From positions 1-23,722 of the forward strand of contig DAOWFN010000109.1 of NCBI GenBank assembly GCA_030637945.1: DNA of 23,722 bases, given 5' to 3'. The notes beneath the pieces were generated by a model, which was given only the letters and a program-made list of their open reading frames with translations, was not told where the DNA came from and made no database searches. The position numbers and the translations under genes were made by a program. Shown piece by piece: positions 1-7,881 of the stretch; positions within the stretch are counted from its first letter, which is position 1, and each line of letters begins with the position of its first letter. The stretch is from Gammaproteobacteria bacterium. GTDB lineage: Bacteria > Pseudomonadota > Gammaproteobacteria > SZUA-229.

Positions 1-1
1 G

Positions 2-2347
2 CATTTCATTTTCATTGTTTCATTAATTGTTCTGAGCATTTCAGGCTGTAGTGACAACAATCTACCACCTAAACAACAAACAGCTGAAATGATTGCTGAA
101 AAGGTTGAACAGGTAGCCGAGCCTGTTAAAGACACCACCCCAGTTTTCGGTGGGACAATGGCAAAAAGCTACGAAGAATCAGAAGAATGGTGGGCGCCGG
201 AAGTGCGACCCAAAAAAGACGCACCTAATATCATTATCTTTTTACTAGACGATGTTGGTTTCGCACAGGTAGGGAGTTTTGGCGCTTTAATTAATACACC
301 AAATATCGACAAGTTAGCTGATAATGGTCTGCGTTATAACAACTTTCATACAGCCGCTTTATGCTCACCTTCGCGAGCATCACTCATGGCGGGCCGTAAT
401 ACTCATTCTATCGGTTTAGGCAGTCATGCATTAACGGCTATGGGTTTTCCCGGTTATAACGCCATAATGCCTCCCTCTGCAAAATCAGTGGCCAATTATC
501 TAGGCGAACATGGTTACATCAATTACGCACTCGGCAAGTGGGATCACACCCCGCTATATGAAGTCTCCCAGGTCGGCCCTTTTGATCGCTGGCCTAGCGG
601 TGAAGGTTTCGACCACGCCTATACCTTTATGGCAGCCGATGTACATCAGTTTGTACCCGTTATGTGGGATGACCATCACCCGGAACCTTACCGAAAATCT
701 GTGCATCTTGACCAGGATTTAGCTAATCGTGCAATCGAATGGATCACCGGCCACAAATCGATCAAACCTGATTTACCCTTTATGATGTTGTGGGCCTCCG
801 GCTCGATGCATTCACCGCATCATGCGCCTGATGATTATCTTAATAAGTACAAAGGCAAATTTGACATGGGCTGGGACAAGGCCCGTGAGATGATTTTAGC
901 CAAACAACTGGCATTGGGTATCGTACCCCCGGACACTAAACTAACTGAACGCATTCCCGAGATCCCCGCATGGGACCCACTCCCAGCCGAAGAGAAAAAA
1001 CTCTACGCACGTCAAATGGAAGTATTTGCTGCACAAATGGAATGGGTAGATCATCAGATTGGTCGTGTCGTAAAAGAACTAACACGTATAGGCGAGCTGG
1101 ATAACACACTTATCTTTGTTACCGCCGATAACGGTGCGAGTGGTGAAGGCGGTCTTGCCGGCACCTTTAATGAAACCTATGTTTTAAATGGTTTACAAAC
1201 ATCATTAGAATCCAATCTACGCCACCTGGATGACTGGGGCAAAGCCAACACTTATCCACATTATCATGCCGGTTGGGCGATGGCAGGAAATACACCGTTC
1301 CGTTATTTTAAACAAAGCGAACACCGTGGCGGACAGGCCGACCACCTGGTGGTGCACTGGCCAAATGGTATTAAAGCCAAAGGCGAAATTCGCAACCAGT
1401 ATCATCATATCAGCGATATCGCACCGACTATAATGGAAGCGGCCGGCATTACCGTTCCAGAAACATACAACAATGTAAAACAACAGCCTATGGATGGTGT
1501 GTCATTGCTTTACTCAGTTGATGCGCCCGATGCGCCGAATAAAAAGGAACGTCAGTATTATGAAATGTTCGGCAACCGTGCGATATGGGTCGATGGCTGG
1601 AAAGCTGTTACGCTTCACGCCAATCGTATGCCATGGGAACTCAACAAGGTACTACCCTTCGAAGAGGATGTATGGGAACTCTACAACGTTGCAGAAGATT
1701 ACTCTGAAAGCAACAATCTTGCAGAACAATACCCGGAAAAACTCGCCGAGCTTCAGAAAATATTCGATGAAGAAGCCTGGAAGTATAATGTCTATCCATT
1801 ATACGACGACATGATTAGACGCCTTGGCAAACAACAAGACCGTTTATTCGGTGATCAGAAAGACTTTCTTTATTTTGCACCGGGCGCTGTCCGCATTGCG
1901 GAAAAATCGTCTGCACCGGTTAAAAATCGTTCTCATACCATCACCACGACCATTGACTTAAAAGGCAATGAGCAAGGTGTCATCGCTGCGGTCGGTGGTA
2001 TGACAGGTGGTTACACCATGTTCATCAAAGACGGAAAACTACAGTACGATTACAACTTCCTTGACGGTGTGCATTACAACCTGACTTCATCAACCTTACC
2101 AAAAGGCAAAACTGAGCTGAAATTCGTCTTTACCAAAACCAAAGAGTTTGGTGGTGATGGTGAACTATATGTCAATGGTGGAAAGGTGGATGAAGTACAC
2201 ATGCCGCAAATGCACATTGCAACCTACTCACTCGCCGAAACATTTGATATAGGGATGGATACGGGCACGCAGGTTTCACGACTTTATACAGATCCTTTTC
2301 CTTTTGAGGGAGAACTTGATCGCGTATTAATTCGTTTAACAGAATAG
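2..2347 (+). CDS. Cys-type arylsulfatase, lipoprotein, 5' end cut by window edge
   Basis: Sulfatase that hydrolyses sulfate esters, probably anchored in an envelope membrane facing outward. The frame is open from base 2 and does not begin at the ATG at 89: upstream codons read a hydrophobic stretch followed by LSISGC, a lipobox with Cys at 47-49, so the true start is left of the window. Numbering from the ATG at 89 (752 residues), DD54-55 in FLLDDVGF binds the metal. CSPSR at 92-96 is the sulfatase signature, whose Cys92 becomes formylglycine. TADNGASGEGG (about 346) supplies further metal ligands. The last 140 residues look like a beta-rich C-terminal domain. The N-terminal FGGT and WW motifs and FHTAALCSPSR resemble the large AtsA-like arylsulfatases, but the substrate is unknown. 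The matching maturation enzyme lies at 3433-4530. Family assignment is very secure; anchoring is inferred from the lipobox. Confidence 0.93.
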   Translation, partial: HFIFIVSLIVLSISGCSDNNLPPKQQTAEMIAEKVEQVAEPVKDTTPVFGGTMAKSYEESEEWWAPEVRPKKDAPNIIIFLLDDVGFAQVGSFGALINTPNIDKLADNGLRYNNFHTAALCSPSRASLMAGRNTHSIGLGSHALTAMGFPGYNAIMPPSAKSVANYLGEHGYINYALGKWDHTPLYEVSQVGPFDRWPSGEGFDHAYTFMAADVHQFVPVMWDDHHPEPYRKSVHLDQDLANRAIEWITGHKSIKPDLPFMMLWASGSMHSPHHAPDDYLNKYKGKFDMGWDKAREMILAKQLALGIVPPDTKLTERIPEIPAWDPLPAEEKKLYARQMEVFAAQMEWVDHQIGRVVKELTRIGELDNTLIFVTADNGASGEGGLAGTFNETYVLNGLQTSLESNLRHLDDWGKANTYPHYHAGWAMAGNTPFRYFKQSEHRGGQADHLVVHWPNGIKAKGEIRNQYHHISDIAPTIMEAAGITVPETYNNVKQQPMDGVSLLYSVDAPDAPNKKERQYYEMFGNRAIWVDGWKAVTLHANRMPWELNKVLPFEEDVWELYNVAEDYSESNNLAEQYPEKLAELQKIFDEEAWKYNVYPLYDDMIRRLGKQQDRLFGDQKDFLYFAPGAVRIAEKSSAPVKNRSHTITTTIDLKGNEQGVIAAVGGMTGGYTMFIKDGKLQYDYNFLDGVHYNLTSSTLPKGKTELKFVFTKTKEFGGDGELYVNGGKVDEVHMPQMHIATYSLAETFDIGMDTGTQVSRLYTDPFPFEGELDRVLIRLTE

Positions 2348-2361
2348 TACATAATTTCGAT

Positions 2362-2413
2362 TAGCTGCTCGGCTAGCGTTTCTTATAATGCGCTGACCGA
2401 GCAGCTATTTTTT
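2362..2413 (+). terminator. intrinsic terminator after the sulfatase gene
   Basis: The arms TAGCTGCTCGG (2362-2372) and CCGAGCAGCTA (2397-2407) are perfectly complementary over 11 bp. The stem continues inward, after mismatched or wobble positions, with AGCG/CGCT. Six T residues (2408-2413) follow directly. The structure begins 14 bases after the sulfatase stop and ends 13 bases before the next gene, so it should separate most sulfatase transcription from the HAD-FGE pair. Confidence 0.9.
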
Positions 2414-2426
2414 ATGAGTAAAAATT

Positions 2427-3431
2427 TTGAAGAAAGCCAATCATCAGCTAATCATTTTAGTTTGTATAATATTTTGTTTTACGACAGCAACATTTGCTAA
2501 CGATGACCCATTACCTTCATGGAATGAAGGTGAGAGTAAAGAAGCAATATTCAGCTTTGTAAATAAGATAACAAATAAAAATACATCGAGCTATATTCAA
2601 CCGGCAGAACGCATAGCTGTGTTTGATAACGACGGTACATTATGGGCCGAACAGCCAATGTATGTTCAGCTTGTTTTTGCTATAGATAGAGTAAAACAAC
2701 TGGCACCCGAACATCCTGAATGGAAAAACAAATATCCATTCGATGCGGCGTTAGAAGGTGACATTAACAAATTACTAAAAAATGGTAACCGAAGTTTAAT
2801 GGCGTTGATTATGGCAAGTCATGCCGGAACAACAACAGATGAGTTTTCTACTATAGTTAAAAATTGGCTAAGTAGCGCAAAACACCCTAAGACAGGTCGT
2901 TCCTATACAGATATGGTTTACCTGCCAATGTTAGAATTACTAACCTATCTCCGCAGCAATGATTTTCACACATACATTGTATCAGGCGGTGGCGTTGAGT
3001 TCATGCGCCCCTGGATAGGAAAGGTCTATGGGATTCCGCCTGAACAAGTTATTGGTAGCAGCATTAAAACAAAATTTATAATGAAAAATGGCGAGCCAGT
3101 ATTAATGCGCTTACCAGAAATAAACTTCATTGATGATAAAGAAGGCAAACCCATAGGCATTCATCAACACATTGGTCGTCGCCCAATTGCAGCGTTTGGA
3201 AACTCTGATGGCGATTTACAAATGTTGCAATGGACCATGTCAGGCGAAGGTAAACATTTTGCAATGATCGTGCATCATAATGACGCTAAGCGAGAGTGGG
3301 CTTATGATCGAAAATCACATATTGGTCATTTAGATAAAGCACTCGACGAAGCAAAATCAAAAGGTTGGACAATAGTTGATATGAAGACTGACTGGAAACA
3401 AATTTATATAACCAAGAAAGTCAGTCATTAA
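2427..3431 (+). CDS. secreted HAD-superfamily phosphatase-like hydrolase
   Basis: Predicted periplasmic haloacid dehalogenase-fold hydrolase of 334 residues, most likely a phosphatase; the substrate is unknown. Motif I is DNDGT at 67-71 (nucleophile Asp67, acid/base Asp69), motif II is the Ser of VSGGG near 187, and motif IV is FGNSDGD near 258-264. A basic start, a hydrophobic run (residues 8-23) and a cleavage-like TFA/ND site indicate Sec export, which is unusual because many HAD enzymes are cytosolic. The start is TTG at 2427: an in-frame TGA lies just upstream at 2415, and the ATG at 2414 is in another frame. GAGT about 8 bases upstream could be the ribosome site. The gene ends one base before the FGE start, so the two are probably translated from one message. 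By eye it is more A+T-rich than the sulfatase gene. Confidence 0.85.
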   Translation: MKKANHQLIILVCIIFCFTTATFANDDPLPSWNEGESKEAIFSFVNKITNKNTSSYIQPAERIAVFDNDGTLWAEQPMYVQLVFAIDRVKQLAPEHPEWKNKYPFDAALEGDINKLLKNGNRSLMALIMASHAGTTTDEFSTIVKNWLSSAKHPKTGRSYTDMVYLPMLELLTYLRSNDFHTYIVSGGGVEFMRPWIGKVYGIPPEQVIGSSIKTKFIMKNGEPVLMRLPEINFIDDKEGKPIGIHQHIGRRPIAAFGNSDGDLQMLQWTMSGEGKHFAMIVHHNDAKREWAYDRKSHIGHLDKALDEAKSKGWTIVDMKTDWKQIYITKKVSH

Positions 3432-3432
3432 T

Positions 3433-4530
3433 ATGAATTTTAAAAAAATAATTCTTCCAGGCATATTTATGCTGTGTATCGGCGTTACAAGTTTTTATGC
3501 TTCGAATACTTTTACCTCTTTATCATCTAAGGTAGATAAGCATAATCTCTGTGCTGACTATAGTGGACTACCTGAAAACAAAACGAGTACTGCTAGTATG
3601 ATCTGGATCGAATCAGGTAAATCTGTATTAGGTAACAATAAAGGCCATAAAGATAAAGCGAGTGGTAGATTTGAACCTTTCCCAGAAGAAAAAGGTGAGC
3701 AGGAAATAACACTAGATGGATTCTGGTTAGATCAACATGAAGTCACCAATGCGCAGTACTCAAAATTTATTGACGCCACTGGTTATATAACCATTGCAGA
3801 GCAAAAACCAAAAAAAGAATGGTTTCCACCAGACTTTCCTGATGAAGAGAGAGTTGCAGGTTCTGCTGTTTTCATTACCCCGCAAAACATAGATAACTTA
3901 ACGGATATTACGCAATGGTGGCAGTATGTTGAAGGTGCTAACTGGAGACATCCACAAGGACCGGAAAGTGATATAAAAAATAAAATGAATCACCCTGTAG
4001 TTCATGTTTCCTATCAGGACGCCCAGGCTTATGCAAAGTGGGCAGGTAGAGAATTACCGACTGAAGCTCAGTGGGAGTATGCGTCTCGAGGTGGATTAAG
4101 TATTTCTACTTACACCTGGGGTGACGACTTTACACCAAATAAGAAATGGATGGCTAATACCTGGCAAGGACAATTCCCAATAAAAAATTCTGTGGAAGAT
4201 GGTTATTCAACTACAGCACCAGTCGGCTGCTACCCAGCTAACGGTTATGGTTTATACGATTTAGCTGGTAATGTTTGGGAGATTGTTGGAGACAACTACC
4301 GTGTAGGGCATGCGAAGGAAGCAGAAACAAACCCCACTGGCCCTGAGCATAGTTTTGATCCTGCAGAACCTAGAGTCGCTAAACATGTAATTAAAGGTGG
4401 CTCATATTTATGCACACCGGATTTTTGTATGCGATATCGCCCTACTGCAAGGCAACCACAAGATTACACCATGGGAACATCCCATATTGGTTTTAGAACA
4501 GTATTGAATAGCACAAACAAAGGTACGTAA
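3433..4530 (+). CDS. formylglycine-generating enzyme (FGE/SUMF1 family), apparently exported
   Basis: Sulfatase-activating enzyme that oxidises the active-site Cys of sulfatases to formylglycine in an O2-dependent, copper-using reaction. The protein has 365 residues, the usual FGE length plus an N-terminal extension. GGSYLCTPDFCMRYR places Cys327 and Cys332 five residues apart, as in the catalytic pair of human FGE (GGSYMCHRSYC). Other family hallmarks are HPVVHVSYQDAQAYAKW (187-203), LPTEAQWEYASRGG (208-221), YGLYDLAGNVWE (272-283) and the terminal HIGFR. The first 24 residues (KK, then a hydrophobic run) look like a signal peptide or membrane anchor with no lipobox, so it probably acts in the periplasm. 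It starts one base after the HAD stop. The obvious client is the sulfatase at 2-2347. The enzyme call is firm; the location is inferred. Confidence 0.9.
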   Translation: MNFKKIILPGIFMLCIGVTSFYASNTFTSLSSKVDKHNLCADYSGLPENKTSTASMIWIESGKSVLGNNKGHKDKASGRFEPFPEEKGEQEITLDGFWLDQHEVTNAQYSKFIDATGYITIAEQKPKKEWFPPDFPDEERVAGSAVFITPQNIDNLTDITQWWQYVEGANWRHPQGPESDIKNKMNHPVVHVSYQDAQAYAKWAGRELPTEAQWEYASRGGLSISTYTWGDDFTPNKKWMANTWQGQFPIKNSVEDGYSTTAPVGCYPANGYGLYDLAGNVWEIVGDNYRVGHAKEAETNPTGPEHSFDPAEPRVAKHVIKGGSYLCTPDFCMRYRPTARQPQDYTMGTSHIGFRTVLNSTNKGT

Positions 4531-4778
4531 AACTTAATTAAACTTACATACCGACTGCAAATAGACGATTCAAGCTTGCTGATCACAAACTGAAGGACTG
4601 TTTAAAAGTGACTGGTAAGAGTTTGGAACTTATTTTCAACCATTGCTACTAAATCACTTAACACCATCAATAATTAGCAAGCTTTCATCACTGTAGTGGT
4701 AAGGAAACTGGCATAGGCTTACCTACTAAACACCTACACAGTGCGGTTTCAGTGGATTTCAAGACTCGCTAGCCGAGC

Positions 4779-4818
4779 CTCATAATCGGTAGGTCGAAGG
4801 TGTACCCCGTCAGCACCA
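4779..4818 (+). repeat. degraded 3' part of a CAU tRNA, left flank copy
   Basis: The first 23 bases read CTCATAATCGG-T-AGGTCG-A-AGGT and differ from the better copy at 10075-10097 at only two positions. After that the T arm is decayed, although the segment still ends in CACCA (4814-4818). No matching 5' half lies upstream. It is in the same orientation as the right-hand copies and lies on the other side of the cytochrome operon. Confidence 0.6.
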
Positions 4819-5078
4819 GTTGGACATAACCTAAAAGACAATGACGTCTCCCCTCCTATACCTCAACGCATTCAGCATTGAGGCCATCATCAACACTATT
4901 TTTTTCAAAATACGTTAACCATTTTCCCCGTCCTGCTTCCTGAACACAAAACATCAAACTACCAAAAAGAGCCCAATTTTTGGCCAATAGTGAACGGAAA
5001 TCACGCCGCGACCCCGCCCCGTCTGCCCCAGATCTCACCAGAGCCACCACCTCCCGAAAAATTTCGAGCGCCGGATAC

Positions 5079-5171
5079 GACACCCATCGCGGCCCCCACG
5101 ATTACAGAGATGGTGAACCTCGGCGACTCGGGTCAGAGGTGAATTTTCAAAAAAAGTTACGGGGCAGATTC
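5079..5171 (+). repeat. left copy of a diverged flank repeat
   Basis: Homologous by eye to 9787-9868. Both start with GACA and CCCATCG. The strongest part is 5123-5171 against 9821-9868: GCGACTC, GGTCA, TGAAT, TTCAAAA, then CGGG-rich sequence and CAG-TTC, about three quarters identical with one gap. The two copies bracket the cytochrome operon in direct orientation. The middle part (5090-5122) aligns poorly. Confidence 0.55.
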
Positions 5172-5232
5172 CGACCGATCAGGCTTACCATTTGGCCTTT
5201 TAAATTCAATCATCAGACTTTTTAATATACAT

Positions 5233-5249
5233 TTTCAGCTTGATTTCAG
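5233..5249 (+). promoter_or_regulatory. direct hexamer repeat, candidate response-regulator box
   Basis: TTTCAG, five bases, TTTCAG: two identical hexamers one helical turn apart (11-base period), the layout typical of OmpR/PhoP/PmrA-type regulator boxes. A weak -10-like TACAGT follows at 5260-5265 with no good -35, as expected if the box replaces it. The first gene of the operon starts at 5298, and the operon encodes such a regulator (7216-7881). A small hairpin, CCAGTT-AAT-AACTGG (5270-5284), overlaps the GGAG ribosome site. Function is inferred. Confidence 0.4.
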
Positions 5250-5297
5250 TTTCGATTGATACAGTGAAGCCAGTTAATAACTGGAGATCTAAATATC

Positions 5298-5894
5298 ATG
5301 ACTGAATCAACTCAAATAAAGGTATGGGACCCGCTTGTAAGGTTCTTTCACTGGGCATTAGTCAGTGCTTTTTTTATTGCTTACATTACCGAGGAAGATT
5401 TTCTTACTATCCATAGCTGGGCAGGTTATCTGATTCTCTCGCTGCTATGCATCCGTTTTGTATGGGGGTTTATCGGTACGCGTTACGCCCGTTTTTCAGA
5501 TTTTGCATATAGCCCAACAAATATTATTCAATTTTTAAAAGATACCTTACGTCTTAGTGCCAAACGTTATCTTGGTCATAATCCGGCCGGTGGTGCCATG
5601 GTTTTCCTGCTGATGTTTAGCCTGTTAATAACCACAACAAGCGGAGTCGTATTGCTCGGTGCTGAAGAGCATGCCGGTCCCGTGGCGCACTGGTTTGCTC
5701 AGCCAGAAAGTAGGTGGGCAGATATTCTTGAGGAAGTGCACGAGTTCTTTGCCAACTTCACACTGTTTTTGGTATTTGTTCACGTTGCCGGTGTTTTAGT
5801 GGAGAGCCTTATTCATAAAGAGAATCTGGTGTCTGCCATGATAACCGGTTTTAAGGAGAAAGATACCAAATCACTGTTAGAGGATAAATCATGA
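5298..5894 (+). CDS. cytochrome b561-family membrane protein of the SHP/DHC operon
   Basis: Membrane di-haem b-type cytochrome of 198 residues that should pass electrons between the quinone pool and periplasmic cytochromes c. Four hydrophobic segments are seen, at about 18-35, 40-60, 98-120 and 150-170. Candidate haem-ligand histidines are His18 (FFHW), His39 (HSWAGY), His148 (EEVHEF) and His162 (FVHVAG), matching the b561/hydrogenase b-subunit pattern. It is the first gene of the operon. GGAG at 5283-5286 is a slightly distant ribosome site. Its stop overlaps the start of the next gene by 4 bases (ATGA). In other proteobacteria this family is encoded beside SHP and DHC, which agrees with the neighbours here. 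Confidence 0.9.
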   Translation: MTESTQIKVWDPLVRFFHWALVSAFFIAYITEEDFLTIHSWAGYLILSLLCIRFVWGFIGTRYARFSDFAYSPTNIIQFLKDTLRLSAKRYLGHNPAGGAMVFLLMFSLLITTTSGVVLLGAEEHAGPVAHWFAQPESRWADILEEVHEFFANFTLFLVFVHVAGVLVESLIHKENLVSAMITGFKEKDTKSLLEDKS

Positions 5895-6298
5895 AAACCC
5901 ATATTCTAATAATGACTTTACTCGTCAGTATCCCGCTAAGTTTTTCTTATGCAGGAAGTACTGCTGTTAATGATTTGCTGAAGGACTATGCGGCTCAGGG
6001 AGCTAACACTGTTGATGCCGAGCGGGGAAAGCAATTATGGCAAAAAACATTTAACAAGAATGGTGAGCGTAGTTGCGCATCCTGCCATACAAAAGATTTA
6101 ACACGAAATGGCAAGCACATTAAAACTAACAAAGATATAAAACCTATGTCACCTTCCGTCAATCCAGAAAGATTAACGGATGGTAAAAAAGTTAATAAAT
6201 GGTTTAAGCGTAATTGCAAATGGACTTTAGGACGTGAATGTACCACTCAGGAAAAAGCCAACTTTTTAGTATTCATAGAAAAATCATCAAATTTTTAG
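5891..6298 (+). CDS. SHP-like monohaem cytochrome c (DUF1924)
   Basis: Periplasmic cytochrome c of 135 residues with a signal peptide (cleavage near SYA/GST, residue 21) and one haem site, CASCH at 62-66. It matches the DUF1924 family, whose studied member is Rhodobacter sphaeroides SHP, an unusual cytochrome c that binds O2 and NO and has an Asn as sixth haem ligand. The diagnostic tail is present: KWFKRNCKWTLGRECT, with Asn108 in the ligand position and Cys109 and Cys117 able to form the neighbouring disulfide. It overlaps the b561 gene by 4 bases and lies 10 bases before DHC, its known electron donor. Its physiological role is unsettled; O2, NO or peroxide chemistry are the candidates. Confidence 0.9.
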   Translation: MKTHILIMTLLVSIPLSFSYAGSTAVNDLLKDYAAQGANTVDAERGKQLWQKTFNKNGERSCASCHTKDLTRNGKHIKTNKDIKPMSPSVNPERLTDGKKVNKWFKRNCKWTLGRECTTQEKANFLVFIEKSSNF

Positions 6299-6308
6299 GA
6301 GTAACATA

Positions 6309-6872
6309 ATGAAAAATACACTCGCAATAACCGCTGTTGTTTTCACTTTTGGTTTTGTCATGCTGCCCGTCGTCTGGGGTGATGATGATTTCCGCTGGGG
6401 TGATATGGAAGAATATAAGCACAGAACAAATGATGTAACCGCTGTATCAAACCCTGCTTATAAAGAAGAGTGCGGCAGTTGTCATATAGCTTACCCGCCA
6501 GGCCTGTTGCCTGCCAGATCATGGGACAAGGTAATGCTTGAACTTGAAAATCATTTTGGTGATAACGCTGAGCTTGATACAGAAACACACCAGTTAATCA
6601 CTAAGTACCTGCTGACAAATAGTGCAGATAAATCTGAATATCGCCGTTCAAAGAAATTCAGCAGGTCTATTAACTCTAACGATGTGCCTGTACGCATATC
6701 AGAGACGCCATATTTCAAACATGAGCATGATGAAATACCGGATCGTTTTGTTGCATCTAATCCTAAAGTTAACAGTTTTAGTCAATGTGATGCCTGTCAT
6801 GCAAAAGCAGAGCAGGGTTCATTTAATGAACATGATGTTCGCATCCCGGGTTATGGCCGCTGGGATGATTGA
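6309..6872 (+). CDS. DHC-type diheme cytochrome c
   Basis: Periplasmic electron carrier of 187 residues with signal peptide (cleavage near VWG/DDD, about residue 24) and two haem-attachment motifs, CGSCH at 55-59 and CDACH at 160-164. LPARSWDKVM and LENHFGDNAELD between them, and the NEHDVRIPGYGRW tail, fit the DHC family, with His82 and His175 as possible distal ligands. DHC of R. sphaeroides passes electrons to SHP. AGGAGT just upstream is a good ribosome site. Together with b561 and SHP it forms a membrane-to-periplasm electron chain. Confidence 0.9.
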   Translation: MKNTLAITAVVFTFGFVMLPVVWGDDDFRWGDMEEYKHRTNDVTAVSNPAYKEECGSCHIAYPPGLLPARSWDKVMLELENHFGDNAELDTETHQLITKYLLTNSADKSEYRRSKKFSRSINSNDVPVRISETPYFKHEHDEIPDRFVASNPKVNSFSQCDACHAKAEQGSFNEHDVRIPGYGRWDD

Positions 6873-6897
6873 TCGATGATTAAGGTATACTTGAATC

Positions 6898-7212
6898 ATG
6901 AATAGCAATTATTCCATCATGCGTGTCTTGCTGGCAGCTTTCATGATACTAAGTCCTCTGTATACAGCGATGGCCGATGATGATTATATAGAGGCCAGGC
7001 GCTTGCTCGATTCCGGTGAGATCCTGCCACTGGAAATCATACTGAAAAATGTAAGGCAGATATTTCCTGGCAAGGTTCTTGAAGTAGAGCTTGAAAAAGA
7101 AGGCAACAAAATCGTCTATGAGATAGAGATCCTCGGTGGTGATGGCGTGATCGGAGAGATCTATATTGATGCCAGAACCGGTAAGCAGTTATTTTCAAAA
7201 GAGGATGACTAA
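6898..7212 (+). CDS. secreted PepSY-domain protein
   Basis: Small exported protein of 104 residues: a signal peptide (residues 1-26, cleavage near AMA/DDD) followed by one PepSY unit. ARRLLDSGEILPLEIIL, VLEVELEKEGN-YEIEIL and the DARTGKQL ending are typical. PepSY proteins often accompany two-component systems and cytochromes; a modulator role toward the kinase or cytochromes is inference. ATG at 6898 has TAAGG rather far upstream (about 12 bases). A second Met at codon 8 would shorten the signal peptide but has no better ribosome site. The gene ends 3 bases before the response regulator. Confidence 0.82.
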   Translation: MNSNYSIMRVLLAAFMILSPLYTAMADDDYIEARRLLDSGEILPLEIILKNVRQIFPGKVLEVELEKEGNKIVYEIEILGGDGVIGEIYIDARTGKQLFSKEDD

Positions 7213-7215
7213 TTC

Positions 7216-7881
7216 ATGCGCTTGCTGCTTGCCGAAGATGACCATGACCTGGTGGCAATACTTAAGAAGGATCTAGAGATTGCTGGTTATGCAGTAGACA
7301 TTGCAGACAATGGCGTAGATGCAGAATACCTGGGCAACGAGATGATCTATGACGTGGCTGTACTTGATCTGGGGCTACCGCAACGAAATGGCATTGAGGT
7401 TCTGAGAAACTGGCGCACTGCCGGTAATCATTTACCCGTGATAGTACTTACCGCACGTAATGCCTGGCATGAACGTGTAGATGGTTTCAAAGCTGGCGCC
7501 GACGATTATCTGGGCAAACCATTTCATATTGAAGAACTCTTAGCAAGAATTACAGCATTGCTTCATCGGTCAAGTCAGCAGCCTGGTGGAGAACTTCAGG
7601 CATCTGGAGTATCTCTGGATGAAGAACAACAAACAGTAACCACCGAAGATGGTCAGACACATAAGTTGACAGGCATTGAGTTTCGTCTGCTACGCTATTT
7701 TTTGTTAAATGCAGGCCATGTTTTATCCAAGACCCGACTTACTGAGCATGTCTATGACTTCGATTCGGAGAAAGACAGCAATGTAATAGAAGTATATGTC
7801 CGTCGTTTACGCCAGCTCATAGGTAAAAATCGTATTGAAACACGACGTGGCCAGGGTTATGTGTTTATGGATAACAAATAA
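7216..7881 (+). CDS. OmpR/PhoP-family response regulator
   Basis: DNA-binding regulator of 221 residues. The receiver domain (1-115) has the acidic pair Asp8/Asp9, phospho-acceptor Asp51 in VLDLGLPQRNG, Thr79 in VLTA and Lys101 in LGKPF. The C-terminal winged helix (about 125-220) shows LTGIEFRLLRYFLLNAG, VYVRRLRQLIGK and a TRRGQGYVF ending. It is close in style to the QseB/PmrA/PhoP group. Its stop overlaps the kinase start by one base. The likely target is its own operon; see the hexamer repeat at 5233-5249. Confidence 0.93.
   Translation: MRLLLAEDDHDLVAILKKDLEIAGYAVDIADNGVDAEYLGNEMIYDVAVLDLGLPQRNGIEVLRNWRTAGNHLPVIVLTARNAWHERVDGFKAGADDYLGKPFHIEELLARITALLHRSSQQPGGELQASGVSLDEEQQTVTTEDGQTHKLTGIEFRLLRYFLLNAGHVLSKTRLTEHVYDFDSEKDSNVIEVYVRRLRQLIGKNRIETRRGQGYVFMDNK

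Larger units (their letters stand above)
4531..5297 (+). other. 767-base gene-free stretch with tRNA and repeat remnants
   Basis: No convincing gene is seen. The stretch holds a degraded tRNA 3' part (4779-4818), a C-rich section (about 4995-5100) unlike its A+T-rich surroundings, a repeat shared with the far side of the cytochrome operon (5079-5171), and the operon's regulatory region (from 5233). No terminator is obvious after the FGE gene. Short open frames at 4856-5083 (minus) and 4980-5225 (plus) have no recognisable domain and overlap the repeats. Confidence 0.7.

Noticed and set aside
2384..2389. Perfect TATAAT in the loop of the terminator after the sulfatase gene
   Set aside because: No acceptable -35 at 16-18 bases upstream (the position reads TTAGCT); probably chance, although the HAD-FGE pair does need a promoter.
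4572..4684. Inverted repeat AAGCTTGCT (4572-4580) / AGCAAGCTT (4676-4684)
   Set aside because: Only 9 bases perfect, partly self-complementary, arms 95 bases apart; not enough to call a mobile element end.
4856..5083. 75-codon open frame on the minus strand
   Set aside because: No domain or conserved motif, overlaps the same composition-biased stretch, no neighbour in an operon with it.
4980..5225. 81-codon open frame on the plus strand left of the cytochrome operon
   Set aside because: No recognisable domain, no ribosome site, biased composition from the C-rich stretch, and it overlaps the flank repeat.
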